From: Bacteroidota bacterium
Lineage (GTDB): Bacteria; Bacteroidota; Bacteroidia; Bacteroidales; Lentimicrobiaceae
Assembly: GCA_023417935.1 (NCBI GenBank)
Contig: JAEZDY010000024.1
Location: forward strand, 62,001 to 126,000
Direction: 5' to 3'
DNA length: 64,000 nt
Under the pieces are notes generated by a model. That model did not search any database. It was given only the letters and a program-made list of their open reading frames with translations, and was not told where the DNA came from. Made by a program: the position numbers and the translations under genes. The stretch's first letter is position 1; each line of letters starts with the position of its first letter. This document shows, in pieces, positions 18,868-28,401 of this stretch.

Positions 18868-19908
18868 ATGACTAAAATAGGCAACCATCCAAGCATACTG
18901 GTTATATACACCGGGGGTACAATTGGAATGATTAGAAACCCGGAAACAGGTGCTTTGACCCCTTTTAATTTTGATGCTCTGTACAGGCATATACCTATAC
19001 TTGAAACATTTAATTGCCGAATTGAGAGCTATAGTTTTGACCCTCTCATAGATTCATCAAATATGAAACCGGCATTCTGGATTAAGCTGGCTGAAGTAAT
19101 AGAAGAAAATTATAATCATTACGATGGTTTTGTTGTTTTACATGGCACAGATACGATGGCATACACAGCATCAGTGCTTAGTTTTATGTTGGAGAATTTA
19201 AACAAACCTGTTGTTTTCACAGGTTCGCAATTACCTATGGGCATGATACGCACTGATGGCAGGGAGAATTTTATTAACGCTGTTGAAATTGCTGCTGCCT
19301 ATGAAAATGGAAAACCGATTATTCCTGAGGTATGTATCTGCTTTGAAAACAACATTATGCGCGGTAATCGCACCAATAAGTTTAATGCTGAAAACTTCAA
19401 TGCCTTCTTAAGTGGTAATTATCCACTGCTGGCTCAGGTTGGAGTACATATTAAATACTTTACCCAAAATATAATTATCCCTGCACCTGAGGAATTGAAG
19501 GTTCATAAAAAGCTTGATCAAAGTGTTGCTATCCTTAAATTATTTCCAGGAATTACAGAAAATGTAGTGCAAAGTATACTGTCAATCAAGGGACTAAAGG
19601 CTGTAATCCTCGAAACATATGGCGCCGGCAATGCTCCAACTGATAAGTGGTTTATAAATGCACTGCAAGAAGCAATCTCATCAGATATTGTTATCTTCAA
19701 TGTGACACAGTGTAAAGGTGGTTCAGTCGAGATGGGAAAATATGAAACCAGCATTCATCTTGAGAACATTGGTGTGGTCGGGGGTTATGATATAACAACT
19801 GAATCAGCTATAGGAAAAGCAATGTATTTACTTGGTGAGGAGTATACTGGTGATGAATTAATAAAAATGCTGCAGACTCCATTGCGCGGGGAGCTAACTG
19901 TAGAGTAG
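18868..19908 (+). CDS. ansA: Type I (cytoplasmic) L-asparaginase
   Basis: 346 residues without a signal peptide, consistent with the cytoplasmic type I enzyme. The first catalytic Thr lies in Y-T-G-G-T-I-G-M, and the second motif is L-H-G-T-D-T-M-A-Y-T (Thr-Asp pair); T-G-S-Q-L-P-M follows. It hydrolyses L-asparagine to aspartate and ammonia. Position behind tatD is common in Bacteroidota, and the pair may be transcribed together. Confidence 0.94.
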   Translation: MTKIGNHPSILVIYTGGTIGMIRNPETGALTPFNFDALYRHIPILETFNCRIESYSFDPLIDSSNMKPAFWIKLAEVIEENYNHYDGFVVLHGTDTMAYTASVLSFMLENLNKPVVFTGSQLPMGMIRTDGRENFINAVEIAAAYENGKPIIPEVCICFENNIMRGNRTNKFNAENFNAFLSGNYPLLAQVGVHIKYFTQNIIIPAPEELKVHKKLDQSVAILKLFPGITENVVQSILSIKGLKAVILETYGAGNAPTDKWFINALQEAISSDIVIFNVTQCKGGSVEMGKYETSIHLENIGVVGGYDITTESAIGKAMYLLGEEYTGDELIKMLQTPLRGELTVE

Positions 19909-20162
19909 GCTATTTATACATTGATCTCAGATTGCAAGATACCTATATTGTCTGCTATGTTGATTATATAAATTAAATAATTGTAATGAAGTAGTAAACC
20001 TCAGCACCAAAACCAAAAATAACACGTATCTTTATCATTGCAGTAATCTTAATTAAAAAGGGTGATTTGGGTAAAAAATATAAGTCATAATTCATTGTTC
20101 ACTTTTTTTTGTAATTTAGCACGCTGAAAATGGGTTAAGGAGTGTAACTAAGAGCCTATTAC

Positions 20163-20250
20163 GGAGAGATGGCCGAGTGGTCGAAGGCGCACGCCTGGAA
20201 AGTGTGTATACGCCAAAAGCGTATCATGGGTTCGAATCCCATTCTCTCCG
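20163..20250 (+). tRNA. tRNA-Ser (anticodon GGA)
   Basis: An 88-nt class II tRNA. The acceptor stem GGAGAGA pairs perfectly with TCTCTCC (20243-20249) with G as discriminator. The anticodon stem encloses CTGGAAA, giving anticodon GGA. A long variable arm (TACGC with GCGTA) and a GGTTCGAATCC T arm are present. CCA is not encoded. It reads UCC/UCU. Confidence 0.97.
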
Positions 20251-20345
20251 CATGAGAGAAAATGTTTATAGACAAAGGCAACAAAGGCAATAAACTGAAA
20301 TAAAACAAGTTCATTTTTTAAAAACAAAAACAATAACAATTAACT

Positions 20346-21164
20346 ATGAAAAAATTAGTTGCATTTTTAACCGTAGTAGGGATGCTTACCTTTGGCGTAA
20401 TGGACGCTGCGATAGCACAGGATCAAACTCCTGCACAAACTGAACAAGCTACCGATACAACAGTAGCTGAGGAAGTTGAAACCCAGCCAGCACCAGCTGA
20501 GACTCTTGCTGCAAATGAAGATCCAAAGTCATTTCACCAGGTTTTGAAACAAAAATTCATTGAAGGGGGTGCAATGTGGATGTTCCCTATTCTTTTTGTT
20601 CTTATCTTAGGACTTGGTCTTACCATTGAGCGTATACTTTATCTCAATCTTTCAACTACTAACACCCAAAAACTTCTTAACAAGGTTGAAACAGCTCTTG
20701 AGACTGAAGGTGTTGGTGCTGCAAAAGAAATCTGCAAAAATACCCGCGGTCCTGTAGCAAGTATCTTCTATCAAGGTCTTGATCGCTATCAGGAAGGATT
20801 GGAAATAGTTGAGAAATCAATCGTATCATACGGAGGAGTATTAATGGGACGCCTTGAGAGCAACCTCTCATGGATAGCTTTATTTATTGCTCTTGCACCC
20901 ATGCTAGGGTTCCTTGGAACAGTTGTAGGTATGGTTGCAGCGTTTGATGCTATCGAAGCAGCTGGTGATATATCACCAACCGTTGTTGCTGGTGGTATGA
21001 AAATCGCTCTTTTAACAACCGTATTCGGACTTATCGTTGCTATTATTCTTCAGATTTTCTACAATTACCTCATAGCAAAAGTTGACAACATAGTAAACTC
21101 AATGGAAGATGCAACTATTTCTTTCATGGATATCCTTGTTAGAAACAAAAATGCTAAAAGCTAA
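20346..21164 (+). CDS. exbB: MotA/TolQ/ExbB proton channel protein
   Basis: 272 residues. A signal-peptide-like N-terminus (~1-24) and a ~35-residue Gln/Thr/Glu/Pro/Ala-rich segment precede the conserved part, which has three transmembrane helices (about 75-97, 175-197 and 215-245) and the G-F-L-G-T-V-x-G-M signature of the pore. It forms the pentameric proton channel that, with ExbD/TolR proteins encoded downstream, drives TonB-dependent uptake or Tol-type envelope work. The signal-like first helix is an extension also seen in other Bacteroidota ExbB proteins. First gene of a four-gene operon. Confidence 0.92.
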   Translation: MKKLVAFLTVVGMLTFGVMDAAIAQDQTPAQTEQATDTTVAEEVETQPAPAETLAANEDPKSFHQVLKQKFIEGGAMWMFPILFVLILGLGLTIERILYLNLSTTNTQKLLNKVETALETEGVGAAKEICKNTRGPVASIFYQGLDRYQEGLEIVEKSIVSYGGVLMGRLESNLSWIALFIALAPMLGFLGTVVGMVAAFDAIEAAGDISPTVVAGGMKIALLTTVFGLIVAIILQIFYNYLIAKVDNIVNSMEDATISFMDILVRNKNAKS

Positions 21165-21170
21165 ATCAAT

Positions 21171-21497
21171 ATGGACAGCGCAATCAATATAGGGCTAATA
21201 ATAACCTATCTGGCAATAGGTCTGGCCTTGCTCGGGGCAATCGTGTTCCCTATTATTCAAATGGCTGGCGACATAAAGAGTGCTAAGGGAGTATTAATAG
21301 GTATTGTTGCATTCATTGCAATATTCCTTCTCTCCTACTTGATTTCATCGCCTGAAACCGGTGCTTTCTACGAAGCTAAAAACGTTTCACCTACCTTTGC
21401 AAGGATTATAGGTGCAGGGTTAATAGCAACCTACATAGTTTTTGCAGGTGCTGTTATAGCTATATTGTATTCTCAGATCACTAAATGGATTAAATAA
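21171..21497 (+). CDS. Small membrane protein of the exbB-exbD operon
   Basis: 108 residues with three predicted transmembrane helices (about 6-30, 38-60 and 80-104). It starts 6 bp after exbB and lies 24 bp before the first exbD. No catalytic motif is visible. Its position suggests it is an accessory subunit of the proton-channel complex, and similar small proteins occur at this place in other Bacteroidota ExbBD loci. The function is unknown. Confidence 0.8.
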   Translation: MDSAINIGLIITYLAIGLALLGAIVFPIIQMAGDIKSAKGVLIGIVAFIAIFLLSYLISSPETGAFYEAKNVSPTFARIIGAGLIATYIVFAGAVIAILYSQITKWIK

Positions 21498-21521
21498 CCT
21501 TCTTTATAAAGAGGCTAAATT

Positions 21522-22091
21522 ATGGCAAGAAAAAGTCCAGAAATAAATGCCGGCTCAATGGCCGATATAGCCTTCCTGCTCCTGATATTCTTCCTCGTTA
21601 CAACAACCATGGATACAGACTCAGGAATTTCAAGAAGGCTACCTCCGCCACCGGATAAAGATACTCCACCACCTGATGTGAAGGAGAGAAATATTTTCAA
21701 TGTGCTTGTTAATAAGAACGACCGCTTATTTGTTGATGGCAGGTGGGGCGATATAAAGACTCTTAAGGAAGAAACCAAAATATTCCTTAGTAATCCTAAT
21801 AACGCACCTGATCTACCTGAGAAGAGAGAAGAAAACATTCCGGGTCTTGGTGTATACCAAGTTTCAAAAGGAATTATTTCTCTAAAAAATGACCGCGGTA
21901 CTTCATACGATATGTATATTCAAGTGCAGAATGAACTTACTGCTGCTGTTAATGAATTAAGGGACGACCTCTCGAAAGCTAAATTTGGTAAAAAGTTCTC
22001 AGAACTTAAACAAACAGATGCTGAAGCAATTCAAAAGGCTATACCGGTTTCAATATCAGAAGCTGAACCTGAAGATATAGGAGGAAATTAA
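21522..22091 (+). CDS. exbD: ExbD/TolR-family protein
   Basis: 189 residues. One N-terminal transmembrane helix (about 14-32) carries the conserved Asp in G-S-M-A-D-I-A-F-L-L-L-I-F-F-L, which transfers protons inside the ExbB pentamer. The rest is periplasmic, longer than classical ExbD (~140), with a Pro-rich P-P-P-D-K-D-T-P-P-P segment directly after the helix. It ends 1 bp before the second exbD paralogue. Confidence 0.93.
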   Translation: MARKSPEINAGSMADIAFLLLIFFLVTTTMDTDSGISRRLPPPPDKDTPPPDVKERNIFNVLVNKNDRLFVDGRWGDIKTLKEETKIFLSNPNNAPDLPEKREENIPGLGVYQVSKGIISLKNDRGTSYDMYIQVQNELTAAVNELRDDLSKAKFGKKFSELKQTDAEAIQKAIPVSISEAEPEDIGGN

Positions 22092-22092
22092 T

Positions 22093-22566
22093 ATGGCACG
22101 TTTTAAAAAAGATACCTCAAAAAGCGCACCGGGAATTAATACTTCCTCATTGCCCGATATTATCTTCATGTTGCTTTTCTTCTTTATGGTTACAACTACC
22201 ATGAGAGAAGTAACGCTTAAAGTTCGCATTCTTCCACCAGGCGCTACAGAAGTTCAAAAGCTTGAAAAGAAGTCGCTGGTTAGTTACATTTATATTGGTC
22301 CACCTATTCAGTCAAGAATTTATGGAACTGAATCACGCATTCAACTTAACGACAGTTTCAGGACTGTTGGTGATATTGGTGAATTTATATATTCAGAAAG
22401 AGAAGCTCGTGATGAAGCTGATCGTCAACTCCTTACTACCTCTCTTAAAGTTGACAAAGAAGTAAAGATGGGTATAGTTACTGATGTAAAACAAGAGTTG
22501 AGAAAAGTTGGAGCTTTCAAGATCAACTATTCTACAAGGAAAGGCGCTATCGCCGAAAATAGATAG
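22093..22566 (+). CDS. exbD: Second ExbD/TolR-family protein
   Basis: 157 residues, the partner paralogue. The helix motif S-S-L-P-D-I-I-F-M-L-L-F-F-F contains the proton-carrying Asp, followed by a periplasmic domain. GAGGAAA in the end of the preceding gene may serve as ribosome binding site. Two different ExbD proteins per ExbB are common in Bacteroidota, perhaps forming a heterodimer in the pore. A terminator follows. Confidence 0.93.
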   Translation: MARFKKDTSKSAPGINTSSLPDIIFMLLFFFMVTTTMREVTLKVRILPPGATEVQKLEKKSLVSYIYIGPPIQSRIYGTESRIQLNDSFRTVGDIGEFIYSEREARDEADRQLLTTSLKVDKEVKMGIVTDVKQELRKVGAFKINYSTRKGAIAENR

Positions 22567-22580
22567 ATTTCATAGTTAAT

Positions 22581-22613
22581 AAAAAAAGACTGTCAGTAAT
22601 GGCAGTCTTTTTT
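22581..22613 (+). terminator. Terminator of the exbB-exbD operon
   Basis: AAAAAAGACTGTC pairs with GGCAGTCTTTTTT around a 6-base loop, with one G-T pair and a T run. It is 14 bp after the last exbD stop. Confidence 0.88.
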
Positions 22614-22695
22614 CTTTATATACTTTTCTATCCGAATGTATAGTCTTTGTTACAATATTGCTCCTCTCATTGAAGTATTCTCTATATTCTGGAGC

Positions 22696-24096
22696 CTAGA
22701 TTGAAACCTCTTCTCCCTTTTTTGGTATTAAGACATCGCCATACCCAGCTTCCTCAAGCTTTTCTTTATACGAAGACTGAGGACCTATTTCGCCGTGAAC
22801 CAGGAATACTTTTTTTATCTGCTTTTTATCCTGACATTTCAGATAGTTAAGCATTTCGGAGTAGTCAGCATGTCCGCTAAAAGCCTCAATCCTTTCAATA
22901 TCAGCTCTAACAATATATTTATCTCCAAATATGGAAATTTCCTTATCACCCCTTAATATTCTCGCACCTAAGGTGGTTGGTGCGCAATAGCCAACTGCTA
23001 GTACAGTATTCTTTGGATTCTCAATATTATTAGCCAGATGATGCTTAATACGGCCGGCTTCCATCATGCCAGATGATGATATAATAACACATGGTTCTGT
23101 TAATGAATTAAGGCTTTTTGACTCTTCGGCTTTCCTGATGTAGTGCAGGCTTTTGAAACCAAACGGATCAGGATCCTTTTCCATTACTTCAAGTACCTTC
23201 GGGTTAAAGCACTCAGGATGAATCCTGTATATGTCAGTTGCATCAATTGCCAGTGGACTGTCGAGGTATATCTCAATTTTTGGGAGTTTACCATCATTAT
23301 AGTAGTTGTTGAGAACCTGAACAATTTCCTGAGCTCGTCCAATGGCGAAAGAGGGGATAATCAACTTTCCTTCTTTTTCAACACATGTTTCTTTTACTAC
23401 CCTTAACAGCTCTTCTTCGGCATCCTGAAGTTCGGGGTGAAGTCTGTCACCATATGTTGACTCTGTAATGAGATAATCACATTGTGGAAAAGGATCAGGG
23501 GATCTAAGTATACGGTTCTTTGGCCTCCCAATGTCACCTGTGTAGGCCAGGCGAATCAATTTGCCACTTTCTAAGATGTCAAGGCTTACAATGCCACTCC
23601 CGAGCATATGACCTGAGTTTGTAAATTTTACCTTTGTATTGACATCAATTGTAAACTTTCTATTATACGGAACCCCAATAAAAAGCTCCAGACATTGTAC
23701 AGCATCTTCACGTGTATACAAAGGCTCCACTGGCTGTAATCCTTGCCTTGCCCTCTTTCTGTTAAATCGTTCAGTATCTGATTCCTGAATAAAACCACTA
23801 TCAGGAAGCATAATAGCACAGAGATCTCTGGTTGCATGGGTACAAACAACTGATCCTCTAAATCCCAGTTTATATAGATACGGAATTACACCCGAATGGT
23901 CAATGTGAGCATGGCTCAAAATAATGTGATCGATTTCTTCTGGTTTAAATCCAAGAGCCTTATTCATGCCCTCCGTTTCTAATCCTTTACCTTGAAACAT
24001 ACCACAGTCAAGCAGTATTTGTTTTCCACTTTCAGTAGTTATAAGGTGCTTACTGCCTGTTACTTCACGAGCTGCTCCAATAAATTTAATTTTCAT
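22696..24096 (-). CDS. MBL-fold beta-CASP RNA-metabolising hydrolase
   Basis: 466 residues. The N-terminal metallo-beta-lactamase domain has L-S-H-A-H-I-D-H-S-G (HxHxDH), T-N-S-G-H-M-L-G-S and T-G-D-I-G-R. The middle beta-CASP domain includes P-S-F-A-I-G-R-A-Q-E and the S-S-S-G-M-M motif. The C-terminal region has A-F-S-G-H-A-D and V-H-G-E. This is the YSH1/CPSF73-like bacterial branch (COG1236), zinc-dependent RNases or processing nucleases. It is an orphan gene here and its RNA target is unknown. Confidence 0.92.
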   Translation of the reverse strand: MKIKFIGAAREVTGSKHLITTESGKQILLDCGMFQGKGLETEGMNKALGFKPEEIDHIILSHAHIDHSGVIPYLYKLGFRGSVVCTHATRDLCAIMLPDSGFIQESDTERFNRKRARQGLQPVEPLYTREDAVQCLELFIGVPYNRKFTIDVNTKVKFTNSGHMLGSGIVSLDILESGKLIRLAYTGDIGRPKNRILRSPDPFPQCDYLITESTYGDRLHPELQDAEEELLRVVKETCVEKEGKLIIPSFAIGRAQEIVQVLNNYYNDGKLPKIEIYLDSPLAIDATDIYRIHPECFNPKVLEVMEKDPDPFGFKSLHYIRKAEESKSLNSLTEPCVIISSSGMMEAGRIKHHLANNIENPKNTVLAVGYCAPTTLGARILRGDKEISIFGDKYIVRADIERIEAFSGHADYSEMLNYLKCQDKKQIKKVFLVHGEIGPQSSYKEKLEEAGYGDVLIPKKGEEVSI

Positions 24097-24416
24097 TTTT
24101 TTAGATATTACTTATGCTAATTTCCTCCTTACTAACATTTACAAAACAAAAGTGGCTTATGCCGTACTTGCAGCATATATTCACAGCTTCTATTCATCAA
24201 ATTTATAAATTTAATTGGGTTAATTTGCAGGTGACACTTAATGCATTGATTGATTTTTTATTTGTTTTCATCTGGAAAATACGCTCCTCAGTAACGGTAT
24301 CAAGCTTTGAAGCTTGTTTGATATTCGATGATCTACGCTTTACAAGCATACTAATGAATGTATGGCCTAAGAACAATTACAAATAATTATCGGTCAGTTT
24401 CAGGAATAACTTTTTG
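24097..24416. other. Intergenic region between the MBL and GT39 genes
   Basis: A 320-base divergent intergenic region with no convincing gene. A 90-codon open frame on the plus strand has no ribosome site or protein-like pattern. It should contain promoters for both flanking genes; only the -7 box at 24417 is clear. Confidence 0.45.
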
Positions 24417-24424
24417 TAAATTTG
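24417..24424 (+). promoter_or_regulatory. -7 box of the GT39 glycosyltransferase gene
   Basis: TAAATTTG matches TAnnTTTG, 17 bases before the ATG at 24442. It rules out the upstream in-frame ATG at 24358. Confidence 0.5.
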
Positions 24425-24441
24425 CTAATATAAAGTCTCTG

Positions 24442-25917
24442 ATGCTAAAAAACAGTTTGCCCTTTTTAAAGATCCTTCTTGTACTAGTCCTGATCTATAC
24501 ACCCTTTTTTATGCATCTGGGTAATCTGCCCATTAGAATATGGGATGAAGCCCGTCTTGTTGCAAATGCATTGGAAATGCAAAAAAATGGCAACTATCTT
24601 ATTCCACATTTTAATGGAGAACCTGATATGTGGAATACTAAACCCCCACTGATGATCATTACCCAGGTTCTTTTTCTGAACCTGATGGGGAATCAAGAAA
24701 TCTCATTCAGAATGCCATCAGCACTTGCAGGAGCATTGACTTGTTTGCTGCTTCTATACTTCTCGTGGCGATATTTGAAAAGCTACTGGTATGGCGTTAT
24801 CGCAATTATGATACTTGTCACTACGGATGGCTATTTAGGTGACCATGTAGCACGAACCGGTGATTATGATGCTATGCTGGTATTATTTACTACGCTGTCG
24901 TCACTAGCATTATTTATTTGGACCGAAAAACAAAAAGACCGTTTTCTTCATCTTTTTTTTATAGGTCTGGCCTTGGGGATTTTAACAAAAAGCGTACAAG
25001 CTTTGATGTTCCTGCCTGCTATAGTTCTATATCTATTGTTTACCCGTAAATTGTTAGCCCTATTAAGAGCTAAATGGTTTTATTTCGATATGCTTTTATT
25101 CATGATGGTAATTGCAGGGTATTATATTGCCCGCGAATCATATAACAATGGCTACCTTCAGGCAGTCCAGATGAATGAACTTGGTGGACGATTTTTAAAG
25201 ACTATAGAAAACCATAAACATGAAGCCACGTATTACCTTGATCTTTTGTACAACTCTCAATTCAATACCTGGTTTGTGTTTGCATTCGCGGGATTTCTAT
25301 TTTCCTTTACATTCTCTGAAAGTATTTTTCGCCGAATTGCTATTTTTACTGCACTACTAACAATATCATACTTGGTATTGATCTCGTTTTCAAGTACTAA
25401 GCTTGCCTGGTATACCGCTCCCGTATTTCCCCTGCTGGCATTATTAAGCGCAATTAGTATATACAGACTCTATTTGTATATCATTTCATCACCACCCTCC
25501 GATTTTAAATGGCTTGGTCCTGGAATCATTGGTTTCATCATGCTAGTCCTGTTCTTCTTTTTTCCCTATTACAATATTATTGATAAAGTATATAAACCAC
25601 GGGATCATCCTTTATCTGCTAAATTTTCTAGTCTGAGTAATTATCTCAAAAAATCGGTGGAAGGCAAGTATAATCCCGATGGTTATGTAATTTGCCATGA
25701 AGGTTACTCCTCCCATATAGATTATTACATTGATAAATTGCATGAGAAGGGCCTTTCAGTCAAATTGAAAGACGTTGCCTCACTTAATATTGGTGATCAG
25801 GTAATTTATACTGAAGATTTACTGGAAAGTAAGATAGAAGGTCACTTTCATTATGCTGAAATTCAGGCTTATGAAGGAGTAAAACTTATAAAAATTGTTA
25901 GCATCAGAGATAATTAA
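24442..25917 (+). CDS. GT39/ArnT-like membrane glycosyltransferase
   Basis: 491 residues from the ATG at 24442, which opens directly into the first membrane helix. It has about 11-12 transmembrane helices. The first periplasmic loop has the family signature W-D-E-A-R (catalytic/metal Asp-Glu) and, ~30 residues on, W-N-T-K-P-P-L, as in dolichyl-phosphate-mannose/undecaprenyl-phosphate sugar transferases. A second D-Y-D-A motif follows at about residue 145. It transfers a sugar from a polyprenyl-phosphate donor to lipid A, glycan or protein on the periplasmic side. The acceptor is unknown. Confidence 0.88.
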   Translation: MLKNSLPFLKILLVLVLIYTPFFMHLGNLPIRIWDEARLVANALEMQKNGNYLIPHFNGEPDMWNTKPPLMIITQVLFLNLMGNQEISFRMPSALAGALTCLLLLYFSWRYLKSYWYGVIAIMILVTTDGYLGDHVARTGDYDAMLVLFTTLSSLALFIWTEKQKDRFLHLFFIGLALGILTKSVQALMFLPAIVLYLLFTRKLLALLRAKWFYFDMLLFMMVIAGYYIARESYNNGYLQAVQMNELGGRFLKTIENHKHEATYYLDLLYNSQFNTWFVFAFAGFLFSFTFSESIFRRIAIFTALLTISYLVLISFSSTKLAWYTAPVFPLLALLSAISIYRLYLYIISSPPSDFKWLGPGIIGFIMLVLFFFFPYYNIIDKVYKPRDHPLSAKFSSLSNYLKKSVEGKYNPDGYVICHEGYSSHIDYYIDKLHEKGLSVKLKDVASLNIGDQVIYTEDLLESKIEGHFHYAEIQAYEGVKLIKIVSIRDN

Positions 25918-25927
25918 TTCTGGTTAA

Positions 25928-28087
25928 TCATGATTTTGATCTTACTCTTAAGTCCTCAATAACAGCTCTTATTTCAGTGTAGTCAAATCCTTCACCCAAA
26001 GCTTCCTTTATTCGGCTGAGAGAAACTGTTCCATGAATTCCAATTTCTTCTTTAATGCGCTCATACTTTGAGGGGTCAACAAAGTCATCCAATTTGACCT
26101 GACCTGTTCCCAGCATTGTAATCAGGTGACCTGTTATAGTCGAAGCAGCAAGATTACGCTCATTTGCAATTTGAGTAATGCTCAACCCCTGGTTATATAG
26201 TTGCATTGAGATATCAGCTGAAGAAGGTACTATAGAGTTTACGGTTTTACTTCTTTTCTTCCTGATTGTTTTTTGACCAAATCTGCCATCAACACGCGAC
26301 GACAGTCCATGGATCAGGCAATGTTCCCTGATAACAGCAAGAAATCTCTCTCCATATTTTTCTACTTTATAATGCCCAAACCCTGACACTTCAAAAAGCT
26401 GATATTTTTCTGTAGGCAAGTACTTCACAAGCTCATCAATACTGGAATCAGAAAGAACAATGTATGGAGGTACGTTGTCTTCCTCAGCAAGAATTCTTCG
26501 CATATACTTCAAATGCCTGAATAACTCGATATCTGACTCCTGATTCACATTTATTGAATCAGTTTCAGTTTTAATACCTGTTTTTAACAATGTAACAGGT
26601 ATATTTCCTTTTAAAACAGAGCGACCTGTGTCTGTGACACGAAGCACCGGGTATTCACCTTCTGACAACTCAAGAATATGTTGAGTAAGAAGTTGTCCAA
26701 TAATATCCTGCCATTCTCCTGTTTTCAGTTCATATCCAATGCCAAAAGTTTTAATGCTGCGCATCTCTTCAGTAATTCTTCTGCTATTTGAACCTCTCAG
26801 AAAATCAATGATCATCTTAATTCCAAAGCGCTCTTTTAAACGTATGATTGCAGAAAGCACTTTCTGGGCAGCGATTGTACCATCATAAGGTTGATAATTA
26901 TCCAGGCAAAAATCACAATTATTGCAGTTTCCCCCATGCTGTTCGTCAAAGTACTGCATTAGCATCTGCCTTCTGCATTTAAGTGCTTCAGCAAAACCAG
27001 CCATTTGATTTAACTTCTTGTACATAATATCTGCATGATCAGGATCTGCTTCATTGTTAATGAAATAGCTTAACTTAGATACATCACTCCTGCTATAAAA
27101 AAGTATTGCATCAGAAGGCAAGCCATCCCGACCTGCTCTTCCAGTTTCCTGATAATAGCTTTCAATGTTTTTTGGCAGATCTGCATGGATTACATAACGA
27201 ACATCTGATTTATCAATGCCCATTCCGAATGCTATTGTTGCTACCATAATGCGAATCCTGTCGTGAATAAAATCATCCTGTACCTGCTGTCTGACTTTTC
27301 TTTCCAAACCTGCATGGTAACACGCAGCTTTGAAACCTGATTCACTTAACTGTTCAGCCATTTCTTCAGTTGATCGACGCGAGAGGCAGTAAATAATACC
27401 AGAACTATCTCTGTGTTTATCTAAATATACGCTAAGAAAACTTTCTAAAAGTTCCTTTTTTTGAATTGAGTATCTGATGTTAGGTCTGTTGAAGGAGGAT
27501 ATGAAACGGTTATTACCACTCAGATTAAGCTGTTTTACAATATCATCACGGGTAATTTGGTCAGCACTGGCCGTAAGTGCCATGATGGGCACATTGGGAA
27601 ATTGCTTCTTTAACGATCCCAATACAAGGTAGTCAGGTCTGAAATCATGTCCCCAATGTGAAATACAGTGGGCTTCATCAATGGCTATCAATGAAATCCT
27701 AACATTTCCAACCAGTTTAGCTAAAGAGTTTAACTCTGAAATCCTTTCAGGTGCCAGATATAAAAGTTTGAGCTCCCCTCTTTGCAACCGCTCAATAATA
27801 TCCCTCTGCAAAGCAATAGATTGTGAAGAGTTCAAAAACTCTGCTGCTATTCCATTTATTTTAAGAGAATCCACCTGATCTTTCATCAATGCAATTAAAG
27901 GAGAAACAACAATAGTAACCCCATCAAGCATCAAGGCAGGAATTTGGTAGCACATTGATTTACCTCCACCTGTAGGCATAATTACCAGAGAATCAGAACC
28001 GCCCAGACATGAATCAATAACTTCCTTCTGATTTAATCTAAATTCATCAAATCCAAAATGCTGCTTTAATATTACTTCAGGTGACAT
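25928..28087 (-). CDS. recQ: ATP-dependent DNA helicase RecQ
   Basis: 719 residues. Helicase motifs: the Q motif (F-R-L-N-Q), Walker A in P-T-G-G-G-K-S, D-E-A-H box, S-H-W-G-H-D-F-R-P aromatic loop, and motif VI Q-E-T-G-R-A-G-R-D-G. The zinc-binding element has four cysteines (C-R-R-Q...C-N-N-C-D-F-C). A winged-helix RQC domain and an HRDC domain (~515-590) follow. The C-terminus adds a helix-turn-helix extension (~620-719), common in Bacteroidota RecQ. It unwinds branched DNA in recombinational repair. It converges with the GT39 gene 10 bp away. Confidence 0.96.
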   Translation of the reverse strand: MSPEVILKQHFGFDEFRLNQKEVIDSCLGGSDSLVIMPTGGGKSMCYQIPALMLDGVTIVVSPLIALMKDQVDSLKINGIAAEFLNSSQSIALQRDIIERLQRGELKLLYLAPERISELNSLAKLVGNVRISLIAIDEAHCISHWGHDFRPDYLVLGSLKKQFPNVPIMALTASADQITRDDIVKQLNLSGNNRFISSFNRPNIRYSIQKKELLESFLSVYLDKHRDSSGIIYCLSRRSTEEMAEQLSESGFKAACYHAGLERKVRQQVQDDFIHDRIRIMVATIAFGMGIDKSDVRYVIHADLPKNIESYYQETGRAGRDGLPSDAILFYSRSDVSKLSYFINNEADPDHADIMYKKLNQMAGFAEALKCRRQMLMQYFDEQHGGNCNNCDFCLDNYQPYDGTIAAQKVLSAIIRLKERFGIKMIIDFLRGSNSRRITEEMRSIKTFGIGYELKTGEWQDIIGQLLTQHILELSEGEYPVLRVTDTGRSVLKGNIPVTLLKTGIKTETDSINVNQESDIELFRHLKYMRRILAEEDNVPPYIVLSDSSIDELVKYLPTEKYQLFEVSGFGHYKVEKYGERFLAVIREHCLIHGLSSRVDGRFGQKTIRKKRSKTVNSIVPSSADISMQLYNQGLSITQIANERNLAASTITGHLITMLGTGQVKLDDFVDPSKYERIKEEIGIHGTVSLSRIKEALGEGFDYTEIRAVIEDLRVRSKS

Positions 28088-28401
28088 GCTTATTATAAAT
28101 TATTTAAGGTGAATATTGAAAACTTATGCAACAAGTTGATTTATAAGAAGACTGGGCAATTATGTTACAAATATGTGTTTATCCAAAATTAAAACTTTAT
28201 TACATAAACTGTTGAAAATTGTTCATTTATTTCAATTGGCATTATAATGGGACACAATGATTAATAAGGTATGATAAAGTTTATAAGTGTCGATATAAAG
28301 TGACTCATACTAAATTCGGATAAAGAAAAAGACCACCTGTTAGAGGTGGTCTTTTAATAATTATTTGTCAGTTGAAACCGAAGCCAGTACTGCAATTAAT
28401 G
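28088..28401. other. Intergenic region between kbl and recQ
   Basis: 314 bases. The first ~230 are AT-rich and hold the recQ promoter region, where I see no clear -7/-33 pair. The end contains the kbl terminator. No gene is evident. Confidence 0.45.
28327..28355 (-). terminator. Terminator of kbl
   Basis: AAAAGACCACC and GGTGGTCTTTT form a perfect 11-bp stem with a 7-base loop. On the minus strand it lies 46 bases after the kbl stop and is followed by a T-rich tract. Confidence 0.88.

Noticed and set aside
20148..20339. 63-codon minus-strand open frame containing N-G-I-R-T-H-D
   Set aside because: It is antisense to tRNA-Ser; this peptide is a well-known artefact of translating the tRNA complement.
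24114..24386. 90-codon plus-strand open frame
   Set aside because: No recognisable start context or conserved pattern; it lies in a divergent promoter region.
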